Shown here piece by piece: positions 14,601-15,408 of a stretch of 15,408 bases of DNA (positions within the stretch are counted from its first letter, which is position 1; each line of letters begins with the position of its first letter). The notes beneath the pieces were generated by a model. That model searched no databases. It had not been told where the DNA came from and saw nothing but the letters and a program-made list of their open reading frames with translations. The translations under genes were made by a program, and so were the position numbers. Source of the stretch: Actinomycetes bacterium (GTDB taxonomy: Bacteria; Actinomycetota; Acidimicrobiia; Acidimicrobiales; Palsa-688); assembly GCA_021827225.1 (NCBI GenBank), contig JAKAXG010000029.1, positions 1-15,408 of the forward strand, given 5' to 3'.

Positions 14601-15169
14601 GGCGCCAGCCGTTCGGCGGCTGGAAGCGCTCCGTCGTCGGCCCCGGCGCCAAGGCCGGCGGTCCCAACTACGTGGCCAGCCTGGGCACCTGGCCGGCCGC
14701 CACCGGGCCCGCTGGTGACGCCGACCGGCTCGAGCGGCTCTACCGGGGTGCCTGGCAGCGCCAGGCCCGACCCATCGACCCCACCGGGCTGCGGGCCGAG
14801 TCGAACGTGTTCCGCTACAGGCCCCTGCGCCGGGTGGCCGTACACGGAGCCGACCCCGACGACCGGACCCGGGTCCGGGCCGCCGCCGGCGCGGTCGGCG
14901 TCGAGGTGGAGTTCGTCGAAACCCCCCGCCAGGTCGCGGCCACCCGCTTCGACAAGCTGCGACTACTGGGTGCCCCCTCCGCCGAGCTGCACGCCGAGGC
15001 GGCGGCCAGCGGGGTCTGGCTGGACACGACCCCGGTCGCCGCCCAACCCGACCGGGAGCTGCTGCGCTGGGCCCGCGAGCAGGCGGTGAGCGAGAGCCGC
15101 CACCGCCACGGCGATGTCACCTCCCGCCGGCCGGGGCTCCTGCCGCCACCCCCGGAGCCGCGCCCGTGA
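11690..15169 (+). CDS. putA: bifunctional proline dehydrogenase / L-glutamate gamma-semialdehyde dehydrogenase (PutA)
   Basis: 1159 residues, close in length to Corynebacterium PutA. Oxidises proline to P5C with FAD, then P5C to glutamate with NAD+. Residues 1-130 are an N-terminal arm without a ribbon-helix-helix repressor. The proline dehydrogenase barrel (about 150-460) shows K190 in VSVKVSA, D233 in NLDMEEYRD, RIVKGAN (320-326), Y424 in YAPVV and RRLDEN (442-447), whose Arg pair binds the proline carboxylate. Residues 284-316 are a charged insert rich in Arg, Glu and Gly. The dehydrogenase domain starts at FLNEPDTDFTRPANRDW (517-533), with N680 in SPWNFP, E777 in AETSGKN, nucleophile C810 in GQKCS and E908 in ECFGPV. 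A C-terminal domain (about 1035-1145) ends with LLRWAREQAVSESRHRHG, as in long PutAs that channel the intermediate. GTG 11690 overlaps the thioesterase stop. Regulation must come from outside this protein. Confidence 0.96.
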   Translation: MSREPDDTGGADRAEALGASLLVDADARRRPRERRQAARLARILGDPAGRRAILALTDEVLRIGDPARAAGVYAGLVRSGGSLAADWRSARFMAPADRAAYVAGGRLAPLLPAAVVPLLRRRVLKEMSGVILPAGRRALQRHAAERRARGMRLNINVLGEAVLGEDEARRRLAQILEMLARPSVDYVSVKVSAICSQLDVLAFDEEVERVAGRLRPLYRAAAAHRPAKFVNLDMEEYRDLALTVAVFRKVLDEPEFRHLDAGIVLQAYLPDSLPALRELCSWARRRQAESRRPETREAETRGADGPGGDGAGRRGAVKVRIVKGANLAMETVEAELQRWPRAPFATKAETDANYKRMLAVALDPANDGAVRVGVASHNLFEIAWAVSRAESGGQRHRLELEMLEGMSPAAAEAVAARFGGLLLYAPVVDPGDLQAAIAYLVRRLDENSAPDNFLAHQFAMTLDSPAWAAEAARFRAAVADAGRPQESPAAAVASRRTQDRAREEAQPAPPAEGGSGFLNEPDTDFTRPANRDWVAAHLQRVGEQGLPEYRPVVGGRPGREPADRDGIDPSRPDRPAYRWASAEAATVEEAISAARAFREEWSATPPADRARTLRAAAAGLARARGRLLAVMAVDTGKTVREGDPEVSEAVDFASYYAAHVPDPAAGFRPYGTVVVASPWNFPLSIPAGGVLAALAAGNTVILKPAPEAVAVAGELARVLWAAGVPHRALQFVPCADGDASRLLITSAGVDAVILTGSWDTAQMFRRWRPDLRLHAETSGKNAIVVTATADPDQAIADLVHSAFGHAGQKCSAASLAILEDRVFDDGRFLRRLADAVRSLRVGPAARPATAMGPLIRPPEGPLAAALGRLEAGERWLVQPRRLDRHGYLWSPGVKTGVEPGSPFHLTECFGPVLGVLRAADLDSALQLQNAPAYGLTGGLQALDPLEVEHWRAHAHAGNLYVNRGITGAVVGRQPFGGWKRSVVGPGAKAGGPNYVASLGTWPAATGPAGDADRLERLYRGAWQRQARPIDPTGLRAESNVFRYRPLRRVAVHGADPDDRTRVRAAAGAVGVEVEFVETPRQVAATRFDKLRLLGAPSAELHAEAAASGVWLDTTPVAAQPDRELLRWAREQAVSESRHRHGDVTSRRPGLLPPPPEPRP
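15154..15157 (+). promoter_or_regulatory. ribosome binding site GGAG for the NUDIX gene
   Basis: GGAG lies eight bases before GTG 15166, inside the end of putA. It supports GTG 15166 as the start of the last gene, which overlaps the putA stop by four bases. Confidence 0.6.
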
Positions 15170-15408
15170 CCGACCTGCTCGACCTGGTGCGGGCCCAGGT
15201 GGCCGCCCGCCGTCCGCTCGACGGCCGCGAGGCCCGCTCCCGGGACCGGATGCTGGTCGCCCTTGGCCGGCTGGTCCGCCCTTTCGACCGGGAGGCCGAT
15301 CCCACCCACGTGACCGGCTCGGCCATCGTGACCGGCCCCGCCGGCGTGCTGCTGCACCGGCACAAGCGACTCGGGATGTGGCTGCAGCCCGGCGGCCACC
15401 TCGAGCCG
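15166..15408 (+). CDS. NUDIX hydrolase, 3' end cut by window edge
   Basis: The frame is open from GTG 15166 to the last base, giving 81 residues and no stop. The N-terminal 45 residues are helical and Arg-rich (DLLDLVRAQVAARRPLDG), followed by VTGSAIVTGPAGVLLHRHKR and LGMWLQPGGHLEP at the edge. The strand pattern and the GGH-E beginning at about residue 76 are where the Nudix box (GX5EX7REUXEEXGU) starts in actinomycete homologues; the catalytic REUXEE part lies beyond the window, so activity cannot be checked. NUDIX enzymes hydrolyse nucleoside diphosphates linked to another group. Overlap with putA (GTGA) and a GGAG site indicate co-translation in the thioesterase-putA operon. Confidence 0.8.
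   Translation, partial: MTDLLDLVRAQVAARRPLDGREARSRDRMLVALGRLVRPFDREADPTHVTGSAIVTGPAGVLLHRHKRLGMWLQPGGHLEP

Noticed and set aside
12526..14718. 730-residue plus-strand frame within putA, and minus-strand frames at 11747-13300 and 13493-14845
   Set aside because: All lie inside putA, whose own frame has both enzyme domains intact; these are alternative-frame shadows.

Overview
The window is very GC-rich DNA with short intergenic gaps and frequent GTG starts, and almost every base is coding. The protein types point to an actinomycete: a cAMP-gated lysine acetyltransferase, a PutA of about 1160 residues, a Gly-rich-insert acyl-CoA dehydrogenase, and an ECF sigma factor paired with a Ser/Thr-rich membrane protein. 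A deep lineage such as Acidimicrobiia is possible, partly because a PilT-like ATPase is present, but that placement is inference. No rRNA, tRNA, CRISPR array, insertion sequence or phage gene was seen. The first gene is cut by the left edge and the last by the right edge.

Layout. (1) Positions 2-814: end of an enoyl-CoA hydratase/isomerase gene (+), converging with a minus-strand pair made of a membrane-anchored HtrA/DegP-type serine protease (1804-3252) and, 11 bp downstream of it, a cyclic-nucleotide-binding/GNAT protein of the mycobacterial Pat/KATmt type (803-1792). (2) Diverging from the protease, a plus-strand group holds a PilT-like ATPase with an altered His box (3417-4517), an ECF sigma factor (4572-5144) and an overlapping membrane protein with a long Ser/Thr stalk (5141-6190). 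A 15-bp hairpin follows. (3) An OmpR-type response regulator (6364-7080, +) converges with a soluble GAF-GAF-PAS hybrid histidine kinase (7108-9597, -). (4) A minus-strand acyl-CoA dehydrogenase (9823-11124), with a hairpin behind it, diverges from a plus-strand operon: hotdog thioesterase (11217-11693), bifunctional proline dehydrogenase/P5C dehydrogenase PutA (11690-15169) and a NUDIX hydrolase (15166 to the edge). Each pair in that operon overlaps by GTGA. A 14-bp inverted repeat lies in the acyl-CoA dehydrogenase/thioesterase promoter gap.

How they may work together. The metabolic genes (enoyl-CoA hydratase, acyl-CoA dehydrogenase, thioesterase, PutA) suit growth on fatty or branched acyl-CoAs and on proline. 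The Pat-like enzyme could couple cAMP to acetylation of such enzymes, as in mycobacteria. The rest is sensing and envelope biology: protease, PilT-like motor, sigma factor with a surface-exposed partner, and two-component proteins. The least described part is the PilT/sigma/stalk-protein group. Two copies of the palindrome CCGGTACCGG lie there, one upstream of the PilT gene and one inside its 3' end shortly before the sigma gene. Nothing in the window is clearly a new defence or mobile system; most of it is ordinary chromosomal content.
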